From the NCBI GenBank assembly GCA_964584165.1, contig CAZOYW010000010.1:24550-88549 (forward strand): 64,000 nucleotides of DNA. Reading direction: 5' to 3'. Numbering within the stretch: position 1 is the stretch's first letter; each line of letters begins with the position of its first letter. Shown piece by piece: positions 16,050 to 24,201 of the stretch. The notes below the pieces were generated by a model. That model ran no database searches and was not told where the DNA came from. It saw only the letters and a program-made list of their open reading frames with translations. The position numbers and the translations under genes are program-made. The stretch is from CAZKCI01 sp964584165 (GTDB lineage: Bacteria; Auribacterota; Erginobacteria; Erginobacterales; CAZKCI01).

Positions 16050-16751
16050 ATGTCGAATGTCCTCTACCTTTCCGCCCCCCTGAACGCGCTGGTCGAGGGG
16101 CTTTTCCGTCAGGATGTCCCCCTCTCCGAGGTCAAGCGCCACGGGGACTTCGGGCTCGGGACCTTCAACGGGTTGGACGGGGAGATGGTCCTCCTCGACG
16201 GGCGGGTCTTCCAGATCACGGGGGAGGGGAGGGTCAACGAGGTCCCGGACGAGATCCAGACCCCGTTTGCCTGCGCGACCTTCTACCGGGAGACGAGCCA
16301 CGAGGAGGTCGATGGGGAGATGGGGTGGACCGCTTTCCAGGAGTTCCTCGGTCGCCTCTTCCCCTCGCCCAACATCATGTATGGCCTGAGGATCGAGGGG
16401 GACTTCGCCCAAGTGAAGACCCGCTCCGTTCCCCGCCAGGAGATCAACCGCCCCCTGGCCGAGGCGGCGAAGGGGCAGGCGATCTTCGACCTGAAGGACG
16501 TCTCCGGGACCGTCGTCGGCTTCTTCACCCCGGTCTACCTCTCCTCGCTCCACGTTGCCGGCCTCCACCTCCACTTTCTCTCTTCCGACCTCTCCTGCGG
16601 CGGCCACCTTCTGGAGTGCCGCCCCCGGAGAGTCAGGGTCAGCGTCCAGTTTCTGAACCGGCTGGAGATCTCGCTCCCCTTGACCTTCGATTTCCTGACC
16701 TGCGACCTCTCCCGCGAGATCGGGGAGGATGTCCGCCAGGCGGAGCGCTGA
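16050..16751 (+). CDS. budA: Alpha-acetolactate decarboxylase
   Basis: The zinc enzyme converts acetolactate to acetoin in the cytosol. GTFNGLDGEMVLLDG is characteristic, and the zinc ligands are expected in LHVAGLHLHFLSSD and CGGHLLEC, with a conserved Glu in the family. At 233 residues it has the normal length. No acetolactate synthase or butanediol dehydrogenase is adjacent. It may drain acetolactate from branched-chain synthesis. Its ATG abuts a micro-repeat without a visible RBS. Confidence 0.92.
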   Translation: MSNVLYLSAPLNALVEGLFRQDVPLSEVKRHGDFGLGTFNGLDGEMVLLDGRVFQITGEGRVNEVPDEIQTPFACATFYRETSHEEVDGEMGWTAFQEFLGRLFPSPNIMYGLRIEGDFAQVKTRSVPRQEINRPLAEAAKGQAIFDLKDVSGTVVGFFTPVYLSSLHVAGLHLHFLSSDLSCGGHLLECRPRRVRVSVQFLNRLEISLPLTFDFLTCDLSREIGEDVRQAER

Positions 16752-16773
16752 GGGGGAGGCGGCGGGCGTCCCG

Positions 16774-17042
16774 ATGGACGGTATGGACGGTATGGACGAC
16801 ATGGACGTGATGGACATTATGGACGTGATGGACGTTATGGGCTAGCAAACCCTCCGGGGCCCTTCGGGGGTCCCGGAGGGTTTGCGGGTGGGCTTCCCGG
16901 CCGGCTTTCGCCGGCGCGCATGGGCGCGGCCGAGACTCCCCGGGCGCCGACCGGGGAGGGGGTCATGGCGCGCGTTCGCTGCCGCGCCCGCCGGGATCGT
17001 CCATCCCGTCCATAGAGTCCATTTCGTCCATAGCGTCCATGG
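16774..17042. repeat. Inverted ATGGACNNN / CGTCCATNN arrays enclosing palindromic DNA
   Basis: About eight ATGGACNNN 9-mers (16774-16845) and five inverted CGTCCATNN 9-mers (16998-17042) flank about 150 nt without a gene. The interior starts with a long hairpin at 16846-16884 (GCAAACCCTCCGGG and its complement) and has several GC-rich inverted repeats. It occupies most of the 430-nt budA-nusA gap. Same unit as 6650-6724, but with a much larger core. Confidence 0.88.
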
Positions 17043-17075
17043 CACCGGCCGCCCCGGGCGGGGCGATATTTATTG

Positions 17076-17104
17076 TTGACCGGCGGCCGAGCATATACTA
17101 TCTT
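17076..17104 (+). promoter_or_regulatory. Sigma70-type promoter of the nusA operon
   Basis: TTGACC (17076-17081) and TATCTT (17099-17104) are separated by 17 bp. It lies just after the repeat block and before the leader terminator and nusA. Transcription would start near 17111. Confidence 0.65.
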
Positions 17105-17130
17105 AATCAGCAATCCCGGGTGGTAGCTCC

Positions 17131-17158
17131 AGAGTGGGTGGACACCCACTCTTTTTTT
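17131..17158 (+). terminator. Intrinsic terminator in the nusA leader (attenuator)
   Basis: AGAGTGGGT and ACCCACTCT form a perfect 9-bp stem around GGAC and run into seven Ts. It stands between the promoter and the nusA ATG at 17182, so it can only act on the operon's own transcript. Since NusA controls pausing and termination, autoregulation is likely. Confidence 0.8.
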
Positions 17159-17181
17159 GAACCGCCGGGGCGGGAAAAGTC

Positions 17182-18474
17182 ATGAACGCGGATCTGATCG
17201 CCGTTCTCGAATACATGGAGCGGGACAAGGGGATCAGCCGGGAGGTTCTCCTCCAGGCGATCGAGACCTCCCTCCTCACCGCCTCCAAGAAGTGCCTGGG
17301 TCCGGCCCGGAACCTGGAGGTCACGATCAACCCCAAGACCGGGGACATCAAGGCCTTCACCGCCCTGGTCGCCGTGGAGAAGGTGATCGACCCCCACAAT
17401 GAGATTTCCCTTTCCGACGCGCGCAAGCTCAAGCCCTCCGCCGCGGTGGGGGACGAGATCCGCAAAGAGGTCACGCCCAAGAACTTCGGCCGGATCGCCG
17501 CCCAGACCGCCAAGCAGGTGGTGATCCAGAAGATCCGGGAGGCGGAGAAGGAAGTCGTCATGGGCGAATACCGCCAGCGGGTGGGGGACATCGTGAGCGG
17601 GGTGATCCGCCGGGCCGAGAAGGGAGTGGTGGTGATCGACCTGGGCCGGACCGAGGGGATCATGCCCGAGCGGGAGCAGTGCCCGCACGAGGAATACCGG
17701 CCGGGGATGCGGGTGCGCGCCATCATCCTGGAGGTCCGCGACAAGACCAAGGGGCCCGAGGTAATCCTCTCCCGCGCCACCGCCGGCTTCGTCCGCAAGC
17801 TTTTCGAGATCGAGGTCCCGGAGCTGAACGAGAGGGTAGTGGAGATCCGGGCGATCGCCCGGGAGCCGGGCTACCGGACCAAGATCGCCGTCTGGGCCGA
17901 GGACGAGAAGGTCGACGGCGTGGGGGCCTGCGTCGGCCTGCGGGGCGCCCGGGTCAAGGCCGTGGTCCGGGAGCTCTCCGGGGAGAAGGTCGACATCATC
18001 CGCTGGGACCCCGATCCGGCCGTCTTCATCACCAACGCCCTCTCCCCGGCCAAGCTCAAGCAGGTCACGATCAACGAGGAGAAGAAGGAGGCCGAGGTGG
18101 TGGTGGACGAGGACCAGTTGTCCCTGGCCATCGGGAAGAAGGGGCAGAACGTGCGCCTTTCCTCCCGCCTGACCGGCTGGAAGGTCGACATCTTCCGGGA
18201 GGGCGAGATCAGCAAGGGCGTCAAGACGGCGGTGGGCCAGATCGCCGCCCTCCCCGAAGTGGACGAGGAGACCGCCCAGAAGCTGGTGGAGGCCGGCTTC
18301 ACCGACCTCGCCGTGCTCGCCATCGCCGACCCGGCGGACCTCTCCGAGATCCCCGGCCTGGACGAGGAGAAGGCCTCGGCGATCATCGCCTCGGCCAAGA
18401 AGCTCGTCGCCGCGGCCGAGGCGGCCGAGCAGGCGCCGCCCCCGGAGCCGGCGGAGGCGGAAGAGAAGAAGTGA
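17182..18474 (+). CDS. nusA: Transcription termination/antitermination factor NusA
   Basis: NusA binds RNA polymerase and nascent RNA. The N-terminal polymerase-binding domain (about residues 1-130) is followed by an S1 domain (VGDIVSGVIRRAE), KH1 (VGACVGLRGARVKAVV) and KH2 (LSLAIGKKGQNVRLS). A C-terminal helix-hairpin-helix segment (GFTDLAVLAIADPADLSEI) and an acidic Ala/Glu tail end the protein. It has 430 residues. No rimP gene is upstream, unlike many operons of this kind. A terminator lies in its leader. Confidence 0.97.
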   Translation: MNADLIAVLEYMERDKGISREVLLQAIETSLLTASKKCLGPARNLEVTINPKTGDIKAFTALVAVEKVIDPHNEISLSDARKLKPSAAVGDEIRKEVTPKNFGRIAAQTAKQVVIQKIREAEKEVVMGEYRQRVGDIVSGVIRRAEKGVVVIDLGRTEGIMPEREQCPHEEYRPGMRVRAIILEVRDKTKGPEVILSRATAGFVRKLFEIEVPELNERVVEIRAIAREPGYRTKIAVWAEDEKVDGVGACVGLRGARVKAVVRELSGEKVDIIRWDPDPAVFITNALSPAKLKQVTINEEKKEAEVVVDEDQLSLAIGKKGQNVRLSSRLTGWKVDIFREGEISKGVKTAVGQIAALPEVDEETAQKLVEAGFTDLAVLAIADPADLSEIPGLDEEKASAIIASAKKLVAAAEAAEQAPPPEPAEAEEKK

Positions 18475-18495
18475 CGGCCGAAGGCTGACGGTCAG

Positions 18496-19500
18496 ATGAG
18501 AGTCTACGAACTCGCCAAGTCGCTCAAGCTTGCGAACAAGGAACTGCTCGCCCTCCTTTCCGGGATGGGGATCGAGGTCAAGTCCCATTCCTCTTCCCTG
18601 ACCGAAGAGCAGGCGGCGTCCGTGAAGGCGCGCCTCAAGTCCGCAGCCCCGGCGGCCGCTCCGGCCGCCCCGGCCGCGGCGAAGAAGGCGCCGCCGGCGG
18701 CCGCCGAGGCCCGGAAGCCCAAGGCCGCGCCCCCCGCCCCGCCGCCGGCGCCCCCCGCTCCCGCCCCCGCCGCCGCGCCGGCCGCGGAGGGCGCGCCGCC
18801 CGTGGCACTGAAAAGCCTGGCGGTCAAGTTCCCGGTGACCGTGCGGGAGTTCGCCGAAGGGCTGGGGCAGAAGCCGAACATCATCCTGAAGAAGCTCATG
18901 GAGATGGGCCTCTTCTGCTCCCTGAACCAGTTTCTCGACGAAGGGCCGGCTCAGGCGATCGCCCGGGAGTACGGTTTCGAGATCAAGGCGCCCGTCCGCG
19001 GCCCGGCCGAAACGCCCCCCGGCGCCCGCCCCGGCCCAACGACCGGGTGCTCCAGATTATCGACCGGAAGACCTCGCTCCTCGACGCCGTCCGCCGCTCC
19101 CGCATCGCCGCCTCCGAGGCGGGCGGGATCACCCAGCACATCGGCGCCTACCGGATCAAGGCCAAGGGCGGAAACATCGTCTTCCTGGACACCCCCGGCC
19201 ACAAGGCCTTCACCACCATGCGCGCCCGGGGAGCCCAGCTCACCGACATCGTGGTCCTGGTGGTGGCTGCCGACGACGGGATCATGCCCCAGACCCTGGA
19301 GGCGATCGACCACGCCCGGGCGGCCGGCGTCCCCGTCGTGGTCGCGATCAACAAGATCGACAAGTCGACCGCCGCGCCCGACCGGGTCAAGCGCCAACTG
19401 GCCGAGCGCGATCTCCTCCCCGAAGAGATGGGGGGCAAGACGATCTGTGTCCCCGTTTCGGCCAAGACCAAGGAAGGGCTGGAACACCTTCTGGAGATGA
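18496..19500 (+). CDS. infB: Translation initiation factor IF-2, N-terminal part (frameshifted)
   Basis: Residues 1-55 form the first IF-2 N domain (RVYELAKSLKLANKELLALL). An Ala/Pro-rich linker follows, then a second N domain (VTVREFAEGLGQKPNIILKKLM and NQFLDEGPAQAIAREYGFEI) that normally sits directly before the G domain. From about base 19000 this frame becomes Arg/Ser/Pro-rich and unlike IF-2, while the true continuation is in another frame (19047-20528). So only about 18496-19000 is real coding sequence in this frame. The break may be a real mutation or an assembly error. Confidence 0.8.
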   Translation: MRVYELAKSLKLANKELLALLSGMGIEVKSHSSSLTEEQAASVKARLKSAAPAAAPAAPAAAKKAPPAAAEARKPKAAPPAPPPAPPAPAPAAAPAAEGAPPVALKSLAVKFPVTVREFAEGLGQKPNIILKKLMEMGLFCSLNQFLDEGPAQAIAREYGFEIKAPVRGPAETPPGARPGPTTGCSRLSTGRPRSSTPSAAPASPPPRRAGSPSTSAPTGSRPRAETSSSWTPPATRPSPPCAPGEPSSPTSWSWWWLPTTGSCPRPWRRSTTPGRPASPSWSRSTRSTSRPPRPTGSSANWPSAISSPKRWGARRSVSPFRPRPRKGWNTFWR

Positions 19501-20528
19501 TTCTCCTCCAGGCCGAGATCATGGAGCTCAAGGCCATCCCCACCGGCCCGGCCGAGGCGGTGGTGGTGGAGGCCCGCCACACCGCCGACCGCGGGCCGGT
19601 GGTCACGCTCCTGGTCAAGAAGGGGACGCTCCGCCGGGGCGACTCCTTGGTCTGCGACGTATTCTCCGGCAAGGTGAAGAGCATGTTCGACGACCTTGGC
19701 CGGGAGGTCAAGGAGGCCGGCCCCTCGACCCCGGTCGAAGTGCTGGGGATCCTGGGCGTTCCCGCCGCCGGCGCGCTCTGCATCGTGGCGGCGGATGACG
19801 GCGCCGCCCGGGATGCGGCGGAGGGCCGCCAAGCGGAGAGGAAGACTAAGTCCCGGGAGACCGTCCGGCGGGCCAGCCTGGAGGACCTCTTCCAGAAGAT
19901 CAGCCAGGGGGTGGCCAAGGAGCTCAACCTCGTGGTCAAGGCCGACGTCCAGGGAACACTGGAGGCGCTCCTGCGCTCCTTGGAGGAGCTCTCCACCCCC
20001 AAGGCCGAGGTGAAGTTCATCCGCACCGGAGTGGGGGCGATCAGCGAGTCGGACGTCATGCTCGCCGCCGCTTCGGGGGCGGTGATCGTCGGATTCAACG
20101 TCAAGGCGGAGAGCCGGATCAAGCAAATGGCGGCGAGCGAGGGCGTGGACGTCCGGGAGTACGCCATCATCTACGAGGCGGTGGACGAGGTGACCAAGGC
20201 CCTGGAAGGCCTGCTCGAGCCGAAGATCGAGGAGCAGAGCCTCGGCCAGGCCCGGGTCAAGCAGGTTTTCAAGATCACCCGGGTGGGGACGGTGGCGGGC
20301 TGCGAGGTGGAGAAGGGGAAGATCGCCCGGGGCAACCGGGTGAAGATCCTCCGCGCCGGCCAGGTGGTGGGGAAGGACACCGTGACCTCGATCAAGCGTT
20401 TCAAGGACACCGTCGACGAGGTCGGAGCGGGTATGGAGTGCGGGATCAGCCTCGGCAATTTCAAGGACTATCATGAGGGCGATCTGATCGAAGCCTACCG
20501 GGTCAAGGAGACCGCTCAAACCTTATAG
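19047..20528 (+). CDS. infB: Translation initiation factor IF-2, GTPase and C-terminal part
   Basis: Starting inside the G domain, it has KTSLLDAVRRS, EAGGITQHIGAY (switch I), DTPGH (G3) and NKID (G4), then domain II, the linker and the fMet-tRNA-binding C-terminal domain ending in GDLIEAYRVKE. The P-loop GHVDHGK that should come just before KTSLLD is missing; RVLQIIDRKTS stands in its place. Without it GTP binding should fail, and infB is essential, so a sequence error is a serious possibility. The GTG at 19047 is only the first in-frame start codon, not a likely initiation site. Confidence 0.85.
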   Translation: MLQIIDRKTSLLDAVRRSRIAASEAGGITQHIGAYRIKAKGGNIVFLDTPGHKAFTTMRARGAQLTDIVVLVVAADDGIMPQTLEAIDHARAAGVPVVVAINKIDKSTAAPDRVKRQLAERDLLPEEMGGKTICVPVSAKTKEGLEHLLEMILLQAEIMELKAIPTGPAEAVVVEARHTADRGPVVTLLVKKGTLRRGDSLVCDVFSGKVKSMFDDLGREVKEAGPSTPVEVLGILGVPAAGALCIVAADDGAARDAAEGRQAERKTKSRETVRRASLEDLFQKISQGVAKELNLVVKADVQGTLEALLRSLEELSTPKAEVKFIRTGVGAISESDVMLAAASGAVIVGFNVKAESRIKQMAASEGVDVREYAIIYEAVDEVTKALEGLLEPKIEEQSLGQARVKQVFKITRVGTVAGCEVEKGKIARGNRVKILRAGQVVGKDTVTSIKRFKDTVDEVGAGMECGISLGNFKDYHEGDLIEAYRVKETAQTL

Positions 20529-20564
20529 AACCGAGCGGCGGGCCGCTCCGTTCTCTAAGGTTTG
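20517..20564 (+). promoter_or_regulatory. 22-bp imperfect palindrome over the infB stop codon
   Basis: Arms 20517-20538 and 20543-20564 match at 20 of 22 positions. The TAG stop at 20526-20528 lies in the left arm. There is no T-run, so it is more likely an RNA-stability or mobile palindromic element than a terminator. Confidence 0.6.
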
Positions 20565-20677
20565 ATATCCCGCTGATCTCAAGCTTCCGCGTCGCCCTTA
20601 CGCTCCCGCCGCGCCGGATTCGCCCTGGGTCCCCAAGAAGATCTTAGCTCTCGGGAATCCCCCCGATCTTGCGGATA

Positions 20678-20722
20678 TTATTTTCGTGGGACGCGGGGGA
20701 TCCCCGCGTCCCACGAAAATAA
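20678..20722 (+). promoter_or_regulatory. 21-bp perfect palindrome directly before rbfA
   Basis: TTATTTTCGTGGGACGCGGGG pairs perfectly across a GAT loop and ends one base before the rbfA ATG, taking the place where a Shine-Dalgarno would be. It shares the TTATTT/AAATAA type ends with the palindromes at 12579 and 14993. Confidence 0.7.
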
Positions 20723-20723
20723 A

Positions 20724-21134
20724 ATGAAGGAACACCGCCTCGCCCGTATCGAGGAGCAGATCAAGCGGATCGTCGGGGAGATCCTGGCCGAGGGCGCCAA
20801 GGACCCGCGGATCGGGTTGGCCAGCGTCACCCGGGTCTCGGTCACGCCCGACCTCCAGCAGGCCAGGGTCTACGTCAGCGTCTACGGCGGGGACGAGGAG
20901 GCCCGGAAGACCTTCGCCGGGCTGCAGAGCGCCCGTTCCTACATCCAGCGCGAGTTCGGCTCCCGGGTCAGCTACCGCAACACGCCCGTGCTGAGCTTCC
21001 ACGAGGACCGCGCCCTGGCCTATGGGGCCCGGATCGAGGAGATCCTGAAGGAGATCCACGAGAAGGAAAAGCCGGAGGAAACACAACAATCCGAAGCGCG
21101 AGATCCGAAATCCGAGACAAATCCGAATGACTGA
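20724..21134 (+). CDS. rbfA: Ribosome-binding factor A
   Basis: RbfA is a KH-fold factor needed for maturation of the 16S 5' end and cold adaptation. RIEEQIKRIVGEIL, DPRIGLASVTRVSVTPDLQ and ARVYVSVYG are typical, with RNTPVLSFHED near the end. Of the 136 residues the last fifteen or so are encoded by an ATCCGAA-type micro-repeat and look like an appended tail. The ATG follows a hairpin and has no Shine-Dalgarno, so initiation may be weak or depend on structure. Confidence 0.93.
   Translation: MKEHRLARIEEQIKRIVGEILAEGAKDPRIGLASVTRVSVTPDLQQARVYVSVYGGDEEARKTFAGLQSARSYIQREFGSRVSYRNTPVLSFHEDRALAYGARIEEILKEIHEKEKPEETQQSEARDPKSETNPND
21088..21128. repeat. AATCCGA micro-repeat encoding the RbfA tail
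   Basis: Units AATCCGAAG, GATCCGAA, ATCCGAGAC and AATCCGAATG run through the last codons of rbfA to its stop. The encoded tail has SEARDPKSETNPN, low in complexity and outside the RbfA fold. Confidence 0.65.
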
Positions 21135-21164
21135 AATGATGATGGTCTTGATCGGATCTGACCC

Positions 21165-22175
21165 ATGAAAGTCCCCCCAGCCCTGGTCTCCGCCCTGAGA
21201 AGCCGCCGCTCCTTCCTCGTCTCCTCCCACCTCCGCCCGGACGGGGACGCCATCGGGACCCAGCTCGCCCTCCGCCTGATCCTCCTGGCCCTGGGCAAGC
21301 GGGTGGTCGTCCAAGACCACTCCCCCGTTCCGGTCAACTTCCATTTCCTCCCCGGGGCGAGGCTGATCCGGCCTTTCGGTCCTCTCCCCTTCCGACCCGA
21401 GGCCGCGCTCATCGTCGACGCCCCTTCCCCCCACCGCCTGGGGAAGGTCCGGGAGCACCTTTCCGCGACCCCCCTGGTCATCAACGTCGATCACCACGTC
21501 TCCAACGAATACTTCGGGGGGATCAACTGGGTGGAGCCGAAATCCTCCTCGGTGGGGGAGATGGTCCACGCGCTCGTCCGGGCGCTCGGCCTTCCGCTCT
21601 CCCGGCCGGTCGCCCTCTGCCTCTACGTGGCCCTCCTCACCGACATGGGCAAGTTCCAGTTCATGGTCACGCCGGAATCGGGGGCGCGGATCTTCCGGTT
21701 GGCCGCCGAGCTCACCGCGACCGGCCTCGTCCCCTACGAGATCTACAAGCTGGTCTACAACCTTTACTCGAACGACCAGCTGAAGCTCCTGGGGGAGGCG
21801 CTGCGCACGCTCGCCTTCGCCGCCGGCGGACAGATCGCCCACATGTCCGTGACCGAGGAGATGGTGAGGAGATACGGGATCAGCGACGACAACACCGACG
21901 GGCTGATCTCCCAGCCCCGGGACCTCCGCTCCACGCGGGTGGCCATTCTCTTCACCGAGTCCGACGGCAAGGTCAAGGTCTCGCTCCGCTCCAAGGAGCC
22001 CCGGCGCCTGAACATGAACCGGGTCGCCTCCCGCTTCGGCGGGGGAGGGCACCCGGCCGCCGCCGGGGCGGAGGTGGAGGGGTCCCTCTCCCATGTCCGT
22101 CCGCTGATTCTAAAGGCGGTCGAGGAGGAGATCAGAAGGGGAAGCAACAAAAAACAACTCACACCCCCCAAATAA
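21165..22175 (+). CDS. nrnA: DHH-family phosphoesterase (NrnA-like)
   Basis: Nano-RNase and pAp phosphatase activity is expected: removal of very short RNAs and 3'-phosphoadenosine phosphate. The N-terminal DHH domain has SSHLRPDGDAIGTQ, IVDAPSPHR and NVDHHVSN. The DHHA1 domain ends with RFGGGGHPAAAG. It has 336 residues. The place between rbfA and truB is the usual one. The last residues are encoded by an AACAA-rich micro-repeat. Confidence 0.92.
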   Translation: MKVPPALVSALRSRRSFLVSSHLRPDGDAIGTQLALRLILLALGKRVVVQDHSPVPVNFHFLPGARLIRPFGPLPFRPEAALIVDAPSPHRLGKVREHLSATPLVINVDHHVSNEYFGGINWVEPKSSSVGEMVHALVRALGLPLSRPVALCLYVALLTDMGKFQFMVTPESGARIFRLAAELTATGLVPYEIYKLVYNLYSNDQLKLLGEALRTLAFAAGGQIAHMSVTEEMVRRYGISDDNTDGLISQPRDLRSTRVAILFTESDGKVKVSLRSKEPRRLNMNRVASRFGGGGHPAAAGAEVEGSLSHVRPLILKAVEEEIRRGSNKKQLTPPK

Positions 22176-22258
22176 CAACCTACAAGCAAACAACAAATTC
22201 CAAGCGACGCCGGCGGCGGTTCGCTGGCCGCCGTTTGTAATTTTTTGGAATTTTTGCC
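22155..22258. repeat. AACAAATTCCAA / TTGGAATTTTT inverted micro-repeat before truB
   Basis: A left arm of AACAA and AAATTCCAA units faces TTTGTAATTTTTTGGAAT on the right, around a GC-rich stem (GGCGGCG...CGCCGCC type). It fills the nrnA-truB gap and reaches the GTG start of truB. Confidence 0.65.
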
Positions 22259-22936
22259 GTGGACGGCATCCTCCTCGTTGACAAGCCCCCCGGGATCACC
22301 TCCTTCGGGGCGGTCGATCGGTTGAAGAAGCGCTTCCGTCTCCCCCGGATCGGCCATGGCGGCTCGCTCGACCCCCTGGCCACGGGCTTGCTGGTGATGT
22401 TGCTGGGCAAAGCCACCGCCCGCGCCGGCTCGCTCCTCGCGGGGGACAAGGAGTACCTGGCCGCGGCGCGGCTGGGGATTGCCACCGACACCCAGGACGC
22501 GACCGGGCGGATCCTCTCCGAGCGGGATCCCTCGTCCGTGACGCGGGACGCGCTCCGGACGGCGCTCGACTCCTTCCGGGGCGAGATCGAGCAGGTTCCG
22601 CCGATGTTCTCGGCCTTGAAGCGCCGCGGCGAGCGGCTGTATGACCTGGCCCGGCGGGGGATCGACGTTCCCCGCCCGCCCCGCCGGGTGAACGTGCGGG
22701 AGATCGAGCTAATCGCCTTCGATCCCCCTTCCGTCCGCTTCCGCGTCGTCTGCTCCAAGGGGACATATATCCGGACGCTTGCCCACGACCTCGGCTCCCG
22801 TCTGGGCGTCGGGGGGTGCCTCGCGGAGCTGCGGCGGACGGCCTGTTTCCCCTACCGGATCGGGGAGGCGCTGCCCCTGGACAAGCTCCTGGCGCTGACA
22901 TCGGAGGAGCTGAAGGCGAGGCTGATACGGGGATAA
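22259..22936 (+). CDS. truB: tRNA pseudouridine(55) synthase
   Basis: TruB makes pseudouridine 55 in the T-loop of tRNAs. DKPPGITSFGAVDRLKK and the catalytic block GHGGSLDPLATGLL (Asp nucleophile) are clear. CSKGTYIRTLAHDLG follows. At 225 residues it is short, lacking a C-terminal PUA domain. It starts with GTG, as judged from the conserved N-terminus DGILLVDKP. The stop shares a base with the ribF start. Confidence 0.93.
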   Translation: MDGILLVDKPPGITSFGAVDRLKKRFRLPRIGHGGSLDPLATGLLVMLLGKATARAGSLLAGDKEYLAAARLGIATDTQDATGRILSERDPSSVTRDALRTALDSFRGEIEQVPPMFSALKRRGERLYDLARRGIDVPRPPRRVNVREIELIAFDPPSVRFRVVCSKGTYIRTLAHDLGSRLGVGGCLAELRRTACFPYRIGEALPLDKLLALTSEELKARLIRG

Positions 22937-23883
22937 TGATGAAAGTGTATCGTTTCATCTCTCCTCGCAAACCCCGGTCTCCGTTGGTGGTCGGCATCGG
23001 GACCTTCGACGGTGTTCACCGGGGTCACCGGGCCGTCCTCGCCGCCGTTCGCCGCCTCGCCGGCCCGTCCGGCCTCGCCGGAGTGATCGCCTTTCTCGCC
23101 CCGCCGCTCCGTCGCGCCGGCGTGGCGGCAAGGGAGCGCCTGACCACGCCCGCCCAGCGCCTGCGGATCTTCCGGGAGGCGGGGATGGACATCTGCTGGC
23201 TTCTGGACTTCGACCGTCGGATCTCCCGCCTCTCCCCGGACGAGTTCATCCGCCGCGAACTGGTCGGGAAGCTCCGGGTGGCCGGGGTCTGCGTGGGGGA
23301 GGGGTTCCGTTTCGGGAGGGGGAGGAGGGGGACGGTCGCCCTCCTCCGCCGGCGGGGCGAATCCCTCGGCTTCCGGGTCCGGGAGGTTCCGGCGGTTCGC
23401 GTCGCCGGCCGCCGCGTCTCCAGCACCCGCATCCGCCGTCTCCTCTCCGCGGGAGACGTCGCCGCCGCGGCCCGTTGCCTGGGGCGGGCGCATCTCCTGA
23501 CCGGGAGGGTGGTGGGGGGGCGCCGCGAGGGGCGGAAGCTCGGCTTCCCCACGGCCAACTTCATCCCCGAGCAGATGCTCCCCCGTCCCGGGGTCTACGC
23601 CGCCCGGATCGAATCCGGCCGGATCCGGAGGAAGGGGATGTTCTACTTCGGCCGGCGCCCCACGATCGCCGGGGGCTGGTCGGGCGCGGCCTCCGCCGAG
23701 GCCCACCTCTTCGGCTTCGCCGGGAACCTCTACGGGCGCAAGATAAAAGTGTTCTTGATCGGGCGCCTGAGAAGCGATATAAGATTCAAAACCATGGCGG
23801 ACCTCCTCCGGCAGATCCGGCGCGACGCCGCGCGCGCCCGGGGCCGGGGGGGACTCACCCGCCGCAAAGGAGATAGCGCATGA
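22936..23883 (+). CDS. ribF: Bifunctional riboflavin kinase / FAD synthetase
   Basis: The protein phosphorylates riboflavin and adenylates FMN. The nucleotidyltransferase domain begins with VVGIGTFDGVHRGHRAVL, and VGEGFRFGRGRRG and VSSTRIRRLLSAGD belong to it. The kinase domain has LTGRVVGG and LGFPTANF. About 315 residues. Two ATGs (22936, 22939) are both possible. It overlaps truB by one base and rpsO by four. Confidence 0.94.
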   Translation: MMKVYRFISPRKPRSPLVVGIGTFDGVHRGHRAVLAAVRRLAGPSGLAGVIAFLAPPLRRAGVAARERLTTPAQRLRIFREAGMDICWLLDFDRRISRLSPDEFIRRELVGKLRVAGVCVGEGFRFGRGRRGTVALLRRRGESLGFRVREVPAVRVAGRRVSSTRIRRLLSAGDVAAAARCLGRAHLLTGRVVGGRREGRKLGFPTANFIPEQMLPRPGVYAARIESGRIRRKGMFYFGRRPTIAGGWSGAASAEAHLFGFAGNLYGRKIKVFLIGRLRSDIRFKTMADLLRQIRRDAARARGRGGLTRRKGDSA

Positions 23884-24149
23884 GTCTGAGCATCGAGAAG
23901 AAGAAGAAGGTCATCTCCGCCTATGGCGCCAAGGAGGCCGACACCGGCTCCTCCGAGGTGCAGATCGCCCTGCTCACCGAGCGGATCAACGAGCTGACCG
24001 CCCACATGAAGAGCCATCAGAAGGACAACCGTTCCCAGCGCGCCCTGGTGGAGCTGGTCTCCACCCGCCAGCGCCATCTCAACTACCTGAAGCGGACCTC
24101 GCTCTCCCGCTACCAGGGTTTGGTGGACAAGCTGGGCCTGAGGAAGTAA
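23880..24149 (+). CDS. rpsO: 30S ribosomal protein S15
   Basis: S15 binds the central domain of 16S rRNA early in 30S assembly. The protein has 89 residues with DTGSSEVQIALLTERI, LTAHMKSHQKD and RQRHLNYLKR. The ATG overlaps the ribF stop and follows AAAGGAGATAG. rpsO-pnp order is the usual one. Confidence 0.98.
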   Translation: MSLSIEKKKKVISAYGAKEADTGSSEVQIALLTERINELTAHMKSHQKDNRSQRALVELVSTRQRHLNYLKRTSLSRYQGLVDKLGLRK

Positions 24150-24201
24150 ATCGAAGCCGTCTCCCCGGAAATTCCCCGGGGAAAAGAGAGGAAGGAAAGG
24201 T

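Noticed and set aside
630..17042. CRISPR array
   Set aside because: Repeats are 7-10 nt, degenerate and directly adjacent without unique spacers, and no cas gene is in the window.
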